This document shows positions 9,272 to 17,225 of a stretch of DNA of 64,000 nt, piece after piece. The notes below the pieces were generated by a model, which saw only the letters and a list, made by a program, of their open reading frames with translations, ran no database searches and had not been told where the DNA came from. The stretch covers positions 1-64,000 of the forward strand of contig DASXVO010000040.1 in NCBI GenBank assembly GCA_036504215.1, read 5' to 3'. The position numbers and the translations under genes are program-made. Positions within the stretch are counted from its first letter, which is position 1. Each line of letters begins with the position of its first letter. Origin of the DNA: Vicinamibacterales bacterium. Lineage in GTDB: Bacteria; Acidobacteriota; Vicinamibacteria; Vicinamibacterales; Fen-181.

Positions 9272-9294
9272 CGATATATATTGTGACGATATAT
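9272..9294 (+). promoter_or_regulatory. Candidate PadR operator over the start codon
   Basis: CGATATAT occurs twice (9272-9279 and 9287-9294), 15 bp apart, with the second copy running into the ATG of the PadR gene. ATATAT cores are self-complementary, so the pair also reads as an AT-rich inverted repeat around TTGTGAC. It is the only AT-rich patch for hundreds of bases. No Shine-Dalgarno precedes the ATG, so the transcript may be leaderless and self-repressed. This is an inference. Confidence 0.5.
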
Positions 9295-9637
9295 GTCCAC
9301 ATCACTCCTTTCGCGGGAACTGAAGCGTGGCAGCACCGAGATGCTCATCCTGGCGCTCGTCGAGGAACGCCCGCGCCACGGCTACGAGATCGCCCGGTTG
9401 ATCGGCGAACGGTCGCAGGGCGACATCACCTACAACGTCGCCTCGCTGTACCCCACGCTCTACCGGCTCGAGGATCGCGGGCTCGTCGAGGGGCGCTGGG
9501 TGGAGAAAGCGGGCCAGCGGCGCCGCCGCTACTACCGGATCCTGCGGGCTGGCCGGAAGGTCCTCACGAGCCAGCGCGGCGTGTGGGAGAACTTCTTCGT
9601 CGCGCTGGACCGGGTGGCCAAGCTTCGTGAAGCATGA
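9293..9637 (+). CDS. PadR-family transcriptional repressor
   Basis: 114-residue winged-helix protein with the PadR hallmark order: RGSTEMLILALVEERPRHGY, EIARLI, then SLYPTLYRLEDRGLVEGRW and RRRYYRIL. In Acidobacteria such short PadR proteins precede ADOP-type permeases and are thought to control them; here the permease begins 36 nt downstream. The ATG at 9293 has no Shine-Dalgarno and lies inside an AT-rich repeat, suggesting a leaderless and autoregulated message. The next in-frame ATG (residue 17) would remove the first helix, so I keep this start. Confidence 0.9.
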   Translation: MSTSLLSRELKRGSTEMLILALVEERPRHGYEIARLIGERSQGDITYNVASLYPTLYRLEDRGLVEGRWVEKAGQRRRRYYRILRAGRKVLTSQRGVWENFFVALDRVAKLREA

Positions 9638-9673
9638 GGACAGGCGTCTCGTCCGTCCAGGAGGAGCGCAACG

Positions 9674-12361
9674 ATGGACTGGAACTCACGAGTACGTGCG
9701 GCCTTCGGGTCGTCGGCGCCGTCCGACGACGTCGTCGAGGAACTGGCACAGCATGCCGCCGCGGCCTTCGAGGCGGCGCGGGCGGAGGGCCTTGACGCCG
9801 ACACGGCGGCGCGCGGCGTCGAGAGCCAGATTGACGCCTGGGCCGGAGACGAACGCGTCCGCACGCGCCGGCCCCGTTCGGTCGCCGCCGTCGAGCCGCC
9901 GCCGGCATCCGCACCCTGGCTCGCGGGCGTTGGCCACGATGTGCGCTACGCCTGGCAACTCCTGCGGCGCCAGTGGGGCCACACGCTCGTCGTCGGCCTC
10001 ACGGTGGCGCTCGGCGTCGGTGCGTCCACGGTGCTGTTCAGCGTGGCGTACGGCGTGCTCGTGAAACCCATCCCGTGGCGGGACGCCGGCCGGCTCGTTC
10101 GTGTCTACGAGACGCGCCAGGGCAGCGCGAAGCCGCCCACCTTCTTCACGAACGCGACATACCTGGCCTGGGCCGACCATCCGGCGACGATCGAGGGGAT
10201 CGCCGCCTGGTCAACCGATCTCCTGACGCTGGTGGGTGCCGGGGAGCCGGAACGGATCCGCGTCGTGTCCGCGTCACCGGAGTTGTTCCCGCTGCTCGGT
10301 GCCACGCCGGCGCTCGGCCGCCTGTTCACGACGTCGGCCGACGGCGCGCTCGACGAGAAGCAGATCGTGCTCTCACATGGCTTGTGGCAGGCCCGCTTCA
10401 ACGCGTCGCCGCAGGCGATCGGTCGCGTCGTGCGTCTGGACGGCGAGGACTATCACGTGGCGGCGGTGATGCCCGCCTCCTTCGCGTTCCCAGATCGCGA
10501 GATTCGGGCGTGGGTTCCGTTCCAGGTCCGGCCGGCCGTTGTCCCGGGCAAATCCGGCGGCGGGCTGTCGATGTTCAGCGCGCTGGCGAGGCTGCGCCCT
10601 GGCGCGACCGCCGCACAGGCCGCCGCTGAGGCGTCTGCGCGCGGCAACCACGCGCCGGATCCCGGCCTGGTGGTGATGGCGGTGTTTGGAAGTCGCGGCG
10701 CTGTCCAGGTCAGCGCCGTGCCGTTCCTCGAGTCGATGACGGGCGACGTCCGCCCGGCGCTCATCGTCTTTCTCGTCGCGGTCGGCCTGCTGCTCGTCAC
10801 CGCGACGGCCAATGTCGCCAGCCTGCAACTGGCCCGCACGACGGCGCGCCGGCGGGAGATTGCGATTCGAAGCGCGCTCGGTGCCGGCACCGGACGACTG
10901 GCGCGGCAACTGCTCATCGAAAACGCGATCCTCGGGCAGGTTGGCGGGCTGGCTGGCCTGGTGCTGGCCGCGTGGCTCGTCCACATCCTCCCGTCGGTGC
11001 TCCCCCCCGACTTCCCAAGGCTGGCCGACATCGGAATCGACTGGCGCGTCGCCCTGGTCGCCGTCGCCCTTTCGCTCACGTCCAGTCTCGGCTTCGGTCT
11101 GGCTCCCGTGCTCCATGCGCGCCGTGTGGACCTCGCGGGCGCCCTGAGCGAGGACAGCCTCTCGGCGGTCGGCGCCGGCCACCGCACGACCACGGCTCGC
11201 GCCCGTCTGGCGATCATGGTCGGCCAGGTCGCCGTCGCCTGCGTGCTGCTCGTGGGCGCAGCGCTTCTGGTCCGCAGCATGGTCGCCCTGCTCGATGCCG
11301 ACCGCGGGTACGATCCGACGAACGTGCTCACGGCGAGACTGTCGCTGCGCGACGGCGCCTACCCGGGCGAGCGTCGCGTCGAGGTGCTCGACCGCCTGGT
11401 GTCGCGACTGAGGGCCGTGCCGGGTGTGAAGGCGGCCGCCTACGCGTCGAACCTCCCGCTCGTCAGCGGCAACGTCCTTCTGGCGGCGTTCCCCGTGCCG
11501 GCGCGCAAGGGTGGCGGCATGGTGCCGGCGCACGCCACGGTTCGCCACGTCAGCCCGGGCTACTTCTCCGCACTCGGCCTGCGGGTGGTCGAGGGACGCG
11601 CGTTCATCGACGCCGACACGCACGATTCGAAGGAGGTCACCGTCGTGAATCGTGCATTCGCACGCCAGTACCTCGACACACCGGCAGTGGGCGTTCAACT
11701 GCCGGGGCAGAAGGCGCCGCGCGAGGTCATTGGCGTGATCGAGAACGCGCGCTTCGGCGCGGTATCCGACGTCGCCCAGCCGGAGGCCTACGACACCGTC
11801 CACCAGGTCAAGGGCGGCTTGCTCTTCGACACGCCGGCGATCGTCGTACGGACCGCCGGAGATCCCACCCGTCTCGTGCCGATCCTGCGGTCGTTCGTCC
11901 GCGAGCAGGACGCCACGCTCGCGCTCGACTCCGTCATGACGATGGAGGATCGGGTGTGGAACAGCCTGTCGAAGCCGCGGTTGTATGCGCTGCTGCTCGG
12001 CGTGTTCGCCGCTTTCGCGCTGACCATCGCGGCCGTCGGCCTGTTTGGCGTGCTGTCCTACGGCGTGTCGCTGCGTGCCCGCGAGATCGGCGTCCGGACC
12101 TCGCTCGGCGCCACGCCGTGGGTGATCGCGCGGCTCGTGGTCCGACAGGGGCTGGCCGTGACCGTCACTGGTGCGGTGATCGGCCTGGCGTTGTCGGCGG
12201 CGGGTGCCCGGTATCTGTCGAAGCTGCTCTACGGGGTGACGCCGTACGACGCGGCGACGTTCGTCCTGGCGCCGGTGCTGCTGACGATCGTCGCCCTCAT
12301 CGCGTGCCTCGTGCCCGCCCGGCGCGCCGCCCGCGTGGATCCCGTGAAGGTGCTGCGGTAA
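9674..12361 (+). CDS. ADOP-family FtsX/MacB-like ABC-type permease
   Basis: 895-residue membrane protein with the architecture known in Acidobacteria as duplicated orphan permeases. There is a short cytoplasmic helical prefix (residues about 1-75), then membrane segment WGHTLVVGLTVALGVGAST, a large periplasmic MacB-PCD-like domain, three membrane segments around 360-480 (VFLVAVGLLLVTATANVASL and others), a second MacB-like periplasmic domain, and three final membrane segments ending PVKVLR. No ATP-binding cassette is encoded, so an ATPase must come from elsewhere or the protein works without one. AGGAGG lies 9 nt before the ATG at 9674. It is co-directional with the PadR gene just upstream. 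Substrate unknown; the family is linked to export or lipoprotein-type mechanotransmission. Confidence 0.88.
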   Translation: MDWNSRVRAAFGSSAPSDDVVEELAQHAAAAFEAARAEGLDADTAARGVESQIDAWAGDERVRTRRPRSVAAVEPPPASAPWLAGVGHDVRYAWQLLRRQWGHTLVVGLTVALGVGASTVLFSVAYGVLVKPIPWRDAGRLVRVYETRQGSAKPPTFFTNATYLAWADHPATIEGIAAWSTDLLTLVGAGEPERIRVVSASPELFPLLGATPALGRLFTTSADGALDEKQIVLSHGLWQARFNASPQAIGRVVRLDGEDYHVAAVMPASFAFPDREIRAWVPFQVRPAVVPGKSGGGLSMFSALARLRPGATAAQAAAEASARGNHAPDPGLVVMAVFGSRGAVQVSAVPFLESMTGDVRPALIVFLVAVGLLLVTATANVASLQLARTTARRREIAIRSALGAGTGRLARQLLIENAILGQVGGLAGLVLAAWLVHILPSVLPPDFPRLADIGIDWRVALVAVALSLTSSLGFGLAPVLHARRVDLAGALSEDSLSAVGAGHRTTTARARLAIMVGQVAVACVLLVGAALLVRSMVALLDADRGYDPTNVLTARLSLRDGAYPGERRVEVLDRLVSRLRAVPGVKAAAYASNLPLVSGNVLLAAFPVPARKGGGMVPAHATVRHVSPGYFSALGLRVVEGRAFIDADTHDSKEVTVVNRAFARQYLDTPAVGVQLPGQKAPREVIGVIENARFGAVSDVAQPEAYDTVHQVKGGLLFDTPAIVVRTAGDPTRLVPILRSFVREQDATLALDSVMTMEDRVWNSLSKPRLYALLLGVFAAFALTIAAVGLFGVLSYGVSLRAREIGVRTSLGATPWVIARLVVRQGLAVTVTGAVIGLALSAAGARYLSKLLYGVTPYDAATFVLAPVLLTIVALIACLVPARRAARVDPVKVLR

Positions 12362-12374
12362 CGACGAGGGTCGA

Positions 12375-13955
12375 TTATTCGATCGCCGCCTGGATGAAGC
12401 GCGTCAACTCCTGCTTGGCCTTCACGAGCGCCGAGTTCTTGAGATACATCATGTGCCCGCTCTCGAAGAAGGCGAACTGGAACCGCTGGTTCAGCGCGCC
12501 GCTCGGGTCGAGGTGCGAGATCGTGTAGCGCGCGCTGAAGTAGTCGGTGGCGCCGTCGAAGTAGCCTTCGAGGATCAGCACCTTGAGGAACGGGTTCTGC
12601 GTCATCGCCTTGCGCAGCAGCTCACCGACGCGCGTCTCCGGATCCTGGCGCCACGGCCTGACGTTGCCCCAGATGTAGTACTTGTCGTCGCTCTCCCACT
12701 TCAACTCGTCGCGGAAGTAAGTGTGCAGCGCCCCCGCGAACGGACCATCCCAGTTCCACATGGCCGGGTCGCCTTCCGGCGCCTCGCCAGACGCGTCCCG
12801 ATCGACGCCGGTGTAGCGGCTGTCCAGGCGGCCCACGGTGAGGCCGCGGTCGCGCAGCAGCTCCTTCCAGAATCGCTGCCGCTCGATCCTGATGTTGCTG
12901 TGCAGGATGAACTCCGGCGAGAGGCCGGTCAGCCGCGCCAACTGCCTCGCGATCGGCGCCCGCTCCTCGGTCGTCAGCAGCCCGCCCTTGAAGAGCGCCA
13001 CCTGGTACTCGTTCATGGCGAACCGCTCGGACTCCGCCAGCGCCTCGGCAAGCGGCCTGGCCTGCAGGTCCGCCGGGAGCTTCTTGTGATACCACGCCGT
13101 CGCCGTCATGTAGGGCAGGGCCGTCGCGTAGCCAAGATCCGCGCCCCGCTCGAACCCCAGGTTCGTCATCGACACCAGGATCACGCCGTTGAAGTACATC
13201 TGGTGCTGGCTCTGGAGGTAGCCCACCAGGCCGGACGCCCGCGTCGTGCCGTAGCTCTCGCCAATCAGGAACTTCGGGGACTTCCACCGGGACTGGCGCA
13301 TCGTGAACACGCGGATGAAATCACCCATCGCCGCGATGTCGTCCGCCACGCCGTGGAACCTGTGCGGATCCTCGCCCGCCGCCATCCGGCTGTACCCGGT
13401 GCCGATCGGATCGATGTAGACGATGTCCGCGATGTCGAGGATCGACTGCTCGTTGTCGTTCAGCCGGGACGGCGGGCGGACCTGAAATCCGTCGTCGTCG
13501 TACACGACCCGCCGCGGGCCGGTGAACCCCATGTGCATCCAGACCGACGCCGTTCCGGGCCCGCCGTTGAACGAGTAGACGATCGGCCGCTTCGCGACGT
13601 CCGCGACGCCGTCCTTCGTGTAGTAGACATGGAAGAAGCTCGCCACGGGCCTCGACCGCTCGTCGCGCAGGACGAGCGTGCCCGCCGTGGCGGTGTAGGC
13701 CACGGGCTGGCCACCAATGCGTATCGTGTGGTGCGTGACGGAGGTGCGCTCCGCCAATTCCGGCACCGGCGCCTCATCACGCGGCGATCGTGCCGCGGCG
13801 GATGCCGCATTTGGCGCGGGGGCTGCCGGACCCTGCGCGCCGAGCGCGGCGGGCCGCTGCGGGGGCTGCGCGGACGAGGGCACGGCGATCGTCAGACACC
13901 AGACGACGGCGGACAGCAGGACTCCCGGAACGACGCGATGACCATGACGTACCAC
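12375..13955 (-). CDS. Secreted S10-family serine carboxypeptidase
   Basis: Exported peptidase removing C-terminal residues from peptides. Signal peptide (residues 1-29, SSA-Q), then a Pro/Ala-rich linker to about residue 65, then an alpha/beta-hydrolase domain. The oxyanion motif FNGGPG is at 129-134, the nucleophile S234 in GESYG, the acid in GYFDGATDYF (D467 or D471), and H501 in ESGHMMY. Length 526 aa is normal for bacterial members. It starts at GTG 13955 with GGAGG about 5 nt upstream; no in-frame ATG competes. It is convergent with the ADOP permease, with only 13 nt between the stops. Probably part of this lineage's protein-scavenging repertoire. Confidence 0.9.
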   Translation of the reverse strand: MVRHGHRVVPGVLLSAVVWCLTIAVPSSAQPPQRPAALGAQGPAAPAPNAASAAARSPRDEAPVPELAERTSVTHHTIRIGGQPVAYTATAGTLVLRDERSRPVASFFHVYYTKDGVADVAKRPIVYSFNGGPGTASVWMHMGFTGPRRVVYDDDGFQVRPPSRLNDNEQSILDIADIVYIDPIGTGYSRMAAGEDPHRFHGVADDIAAMGDFIRVFTMRQSRWKSPKFLIGESYGTTRASGLVGYLQSQHQMYFNGVILVSMTNLGFERGADLGYATALPYMTATAWYHKKLPADLQARPLAEALAESERFAMNEYQVALFKGGLLTTEERAPIARQLARLTGLSPEFILHSNIRIERQRFWKELLRDRGLTVGRLDSRYTGVDRDASGEAPEGDPAMWNWDGPFAGALHTYFRDELKWESDDKYYIWGNVRPWRQDPETRVGELLRKAMTQNPFLKVLILEGYFDGATDYFSARYTISHLDPSGALNQRFQFAFFESGHMMYLKNSALVKAKQELTRFIQAAIE

Positions 13956-14051
13956 GACGCCTCCTTCATGACTGTTGGGGCCAGCCGGGCGATTATACGG
14001 CGAGCACGGACCCGCACCACATCCTTTGGGCTGCCGCGTGGCGACACCGTG

Positions 14052-15710
14052 TCACCGTCTTGCGGCGTCAGCCGGCGGAGGAGCAGCCACCGCGTGCGGC
14101 GACTCGAGTCCACCGTCCTTCGCGACGTACATCGTCTGCGAAGGAAAGGCGAGCGCCGTGCCGCTGGCGGCTATCACGTCCATCAGCCTGAGGAGCAGGT
14201 CCTCTTGCACGGCCAGGAACGTCTCGTACTCCGTCGTCATCACGTAGGCGAACGCCTCGACCTCGAAGCCGCTTGGCGCCAGGCGCAGCAGGCGTACGCG
14301 GGCGGTGGACTCCTCCACCTCCGCGTGCCGATCGAGCAGTTGGCGCATCCCGGCTACCACGAGCCGCAGTTGCGCGAGCGTCGTCTCGTAGCGCAGTGTG
14401 AAGGTCTGCTGGAAGAGCAGTTTGTCGCGCGCGGCGAAGTTCTCGAGGCTCATCGTCGCCAGGTCGGCGTTCGGAATGGAGATGATCGTCCGCGCGAGCG
14501 TGCGGATGCGCGTGGAGCGCAGACCGATGTCTTCGATCGTCCCCACCATCGTGCCGACACGGCAGAACTGGCCGATGCGGACCGGGCTGTCGCCAATCAC
14601 CATCATGCCGCCGAAGAGGTTCTCGAGGGTCTTCTGCGATGCCAGGGCCACCGCGATGCCCCCGACGCCGAGGCCCGCCAGCACCGGCGTCATGTTGACG
14701 CCGACCAGCTTCAACAGCCCAAGCCCCCCGATGATGACAACTCCCACCTGCAGCAGCCGGCTGGCCAGCCTGAGCGGCGCGATCTTCTCGGTGGTGCCCT
14801 GGCGCTCGAGCGGCGCGATCCACCGCCCCATCAGATGCCCGACAATGCCCACGGCCAGCCACGTGAGCGCACCCGCGATGAGGAGCGCGCCGAAACGCTC
14901 GCCACCGTAGCGCTGTTGCAGTGTGAGCAGGTGCGGCGCCGCCGCACGGGCGATGATGCCGAACAGCAACCAGCGCCAGGGAGCGACCAGGGCGGGGTGG
15001 CGGGCACCAACGCCCCCGCCGAAGATCCGCGTCGCCGCCGGCTTCAACGCCCAGTTCCCGAGCCGCGCGAGCAGCGTGGCCATGATGAACGCCACGCCGC
15101 AAACGGCAACCACGAAGATCCACGACCACAGGCGATACCATCCGCCCTGTCCCTGGCGAAGCGAAGCCGGCAGGTATTCCTCGACGGCGGACGGCTTGTA
15201 GTCCTCCTGAAATCGGGGCACCGCGTGGAGCGTCTCGGGCGCGAACAGCCAGACCGGCGGCTCGTCCGCACGGCGAACCCGCACCAACAGCACGTTGAGT
15301 GTCCCGCTGTCGCCGTCGATCGTACCGATCAACTCGCGATCCTTGCCGAACCGTGAATCCCGTTCCCCTTCGGGGTTTCGGCTGATCCGGCCGAGGTCCA
15401 CCGACAGGGCGCGATCGAGGAGGATCTTCAGCTCCTGCGCCAATTCCTCGGCCTGGTCCTCCGGGAGCTTCGTGTCGAGGTACTTTGCCGCCCGAGACAG
15501 GTCGCGCCTGCCCACGGCGTCGAGGAACCCCGTGACCGTCCCGGCGGGTGTCTGGCGTCCAAGCGGATCGGCGAACATCGTCGGCTGCGCGGCCGGTGCG
15601 GCTGCCTCGCTCCTGCCGCCAAGACTCGGTATGAGCCCTTGTGCGAGAACCGTGGTCGCGGCAGCGACCACGATGACGAGTGCGACCGGGAGTCGTGTTC
15701 GCGGCTTCAC
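14052..15710 (-). CDS. MscS-family mechanosensitive ion channel
   Basis: 552-residue member of the MscS family, which opens under membrane tension to protect against hypo-osmotic shock. Signal peptide to about residue 23 and a periplasmic domain to about 195, then membrane segments around 197-217, 240-262 and 277-297. The pore-lining helix includes GLGVGGIAVALASQKTLENL, and the MscS beta domain follows (DSPVRIGQFC, TIEDIGLRSTRIRT, IPNADL). The C-terminal tail is Ala/Pro-rich. The start is GTG 15710 with AAGGAG 6 nt upstream. The extra periplasmic domain is typical of larger MscS paralogues (MscK/YbdG-like groups). Divergent from the PPK2 gene with about 100 bp between. Confidence 0.88.
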   Translation of the reverse strand: MKPRTRLPVALVIVVAAATTVLAQGLIPSLGGRSEAAAPAAQPTMFADPLGRQTPAGTVTGFLDAVGRRDLSRAAKYLDTKLPEDQAEELAQELKILLDRALSVDLGRISRNPEGERDSRFGKDRELIGTIDGDSGTLNVLLVRVRRADEPPVWLFAPETLHAVPRFQEDYKPSAVEEYLPASLRQGQGGWYRLWSWIFVVAVCGVAFIMATLLARLGNWALKPAATRIFGGGVGARHPALVAPWRWLLFGIIARAAAPHLLTLQQRYGGERFGALLIAGALTWLAVGIVGHLMGRWIAPLERQGTTEKIAPLRLASRLLQVGVVIIGGLGLLKLVGVNMTPVLAGLGVGGIAVALASQKTLENLFGGMMVIGDSPVRIGQFCRVGTMVGTIEDIGLRSTRIRTLARTIISIPNADLATMSLENFAARDKLLFQQTFTLRYETTLAQLRLVVAGMRQLLDRHAEVEESTARVRLLRLAPSGFEVEAFAYVMTTEYETFLAVQEDLLLRLMDVIAASGTALAFPSQTMYVAKDGGLESPHAVAAPPPADAARR

Positions 15711-15808
15711 AGACTGCTCCTTGGAAGGGCGGGCCAGCGCGGAGACTCGTAGGGTACTACGTCCGGCAGGAGGCGTGGTACCATCGGACCAACGAAAGGA
15801 CCAGAACC

Positions 15809-16714
15809 ATGGCGCTGAAGTTCAGGGACATCCGGGATCTGTTCCAGGTGAGGCCGAACCGCCGGGTGCGTATCAGGGACTGCGCGACGCACTGGAAGGG
15901 CACTGGCGATTTGCGCGACCTGGCCAAGGACGACCTGAAGGCCGAGGCCCAGGCTTTCCTGTCGAAGAACCTCGAAGCGCTGGCCGACGCGCAGGAACGG
16001 CTCTATGCCACCGGCCGCCACTCGCTGCTGATCGTCCTGCAGGCGATGGACGCGGCCGGAAAGGACGGCATCATCAAGCACGTGATGTCGGGTGTGAACC
16101 CGCAAGGTTGCGAGGTCTTCAGCTTCAAGAGACCGTCCGACGAGGAACTGGCGCACAACTACCTGTGGCGCTACACCAAGGCGCTGCCGGAGCGCGGCCG
16201 CATCGGCATCTTTAACCGGTCGTATTACGAGGAGGTGCTCGTCGTCCGGGTGCACCAGGAGATCCTCGAGCGGCAGCGGCTGCCGCCCGGCAAGCGGAAC
16301 GAGAAGTTCTGGCAGGCCCGCTACCAGGACATCAACAACCTCGAGGAACACCTGGCGCGGAACGGCACCGTGGTGCTGAAGTTCTTCCTCCACGTCTCCA
16401 AGGGCGAACAGAAGCGGCGGCTGCTCGACCGACTCGAGGATCCGAGCAAGCACTGGAAGTTCTCGGTCGCGGACCTGGCCGAACGCAAGTGTTGGAAGGA
16501 CTATCAGCAGGCGTTCGAAGAGATGCTGAACCACACCAGCACGAAGCACGCGCCGTGGTGGGTGATCCCGGCCGACAACAAGTGGCTGGCGCGGGTGCTC
16601 GTCGCGTCGATCACGACGAGGACGATCGAGGAACTCGACCTGCAGATGCCCGAGATGAGCGAACAGCAGAAGCGCGCGCTCATGCAGGCCAAGCGTCAGT
16701 TGTTGGCGGAGTAG
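15809..16714 (+). CDS. ppk2: Polyphosphate kinase 2 (PPK2 family)
   Basis: Transfers phosphate between polyphosphate and nucleotides in the cytoplasm. The ATG at 15809 has AAAGGA 9 nt upstream and gives 301 aa; the frame is open 43 codons further up, without support. Walker A is DAAGKDG (81-87), Walker B region IGIFNRSYYEEVLVVRVH (132-149), and the lid contains KRPSDEELAHNYLWR (107-121). The FNRS-Y-EEVLVVRVH form resembles the class III branch, which can phosphorylate both AMP and ADP; this subgroup call is from motif memory only. A strong hairpin directly after the stop probably terminates the transcript. Confidence 0.9.
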   Translation: MALKFRDIRDLFQVRPNRRVRIRDCATHWKGTGDLRDLAKDDLKAEAQAFLSKNLEALADAQERLYATGRHSLLIVLQAMDAAGKDGIIKHVMSGVNPQGCEVFSFKRPSDEELAHNYLWRYTKALPERGRIGIFNRSYYEEVLVVRVHQEILERQRLPPGKRNEKFWQARYQDINNLEEHLARNGTVVLKFFLHVSKGEQKRRLLDRLEDPSKHWKFSVADLAERKCWKDYQQAFEEMLNHTSTKHAPWWVIPADNKWLARVLVASITTRTIEELDLQMPEMSEQQKRALMQAKRQLLAE

Positions 16715-16715
16715 G

Positions 16716-16734
16716 GGCGGGTCTGAGACCCGCC
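16716..16734. terminator. Bidirectional hairpin terminator candidate
   Basis: GGCGGGTC-TGA-GACCCGCC forms a perfect 8-bp, GC-rich stem with a 3-nt loop, beginning 2 nt after the ppk2 stop codon and lying between two convergent genes. It has no clear U-tract on either strand, so Rho-independent termination is likely but not certain. Confidence 0.55.
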
Positions 16735-16741
16735 TCGCGGG

Positions 16742-17098
16742 TCAGCTTTCCAGGGGACGCCGCCGGTTCCTGCCGTGGACGGCTTGGGCAATCGCCAGAA
16801 CCCACGGGATGACGGGATGAGCCGGATCGTAGGTGCGGCGAACCTGATGAATCTGGCGGAACACCTGGTCGACCTGGGTGTCGAGCGGGATACCGGACTC
16901 CGGGAGGCTGGCCAGGTACCGTCGAACGTCGGGAGCGAGGATCGCGTACAGCCGCAAGAACGCGTTCCTATCGCCGGACTGGTACCCCTCCATGTCGTGG
17001 CTCAGCGTGTTGAGAGCGGCCTCGGTGGGCAGGCTGGTGTACGCCCCGAGACCGACCATCGACCGAAACCCGAATCGGAGGTGTTCGACCAGAGTCAT
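16742..17098 (-). CDS. ECF-sigma-like protein containing region 2 only
   Basis: 118-residue protein from the ATG at 17098 (GAGGGG 8 nt upstream; the open frame extends 10 codons further). The part from SGDRNAFLRLYAILAPDVRR through DTQVDQVFRQIHQVRRTYDP to PVIPWVLAIAQAVHGRNRRR matches ECF sigma-factor region 2, which binds core RNA polymerase and the -10 element. The protein ends four residues later. Region 4 (-35 recognition) is absent and the terminator and ppk2 end leave no room for it. It may be a degraded sigma gene, or a region-2-only protein acting as an RNA-polymerase-binding competitor. The Shine-Dalgarno and clean frame favour expression. Confidence 0.6.
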   Translation of the reverse strand: MTLVEHLRFGFRSMVGLGAYTSLPTEAALNTLSHDMEGYQSGDRNAFLRLYAILAPDVRRYLASLPESGIPLDTQVDQVFRQIHQVRRTYDPAHPVIPWVLAIAQAVHGRNRRRPLES

Positions 17099-17225
17099 GA
17101 CGCGCCCCTCGCTTTCGCGTGATCTCACCGATCACAGCATACGGAGGGGCGAGAAGAACGTCCTTACCGCGCGGCTCGATCTTTCCTCGGCAATTGATCG
17201 GTTCGTCAATCACTCCGGGAGTGAT

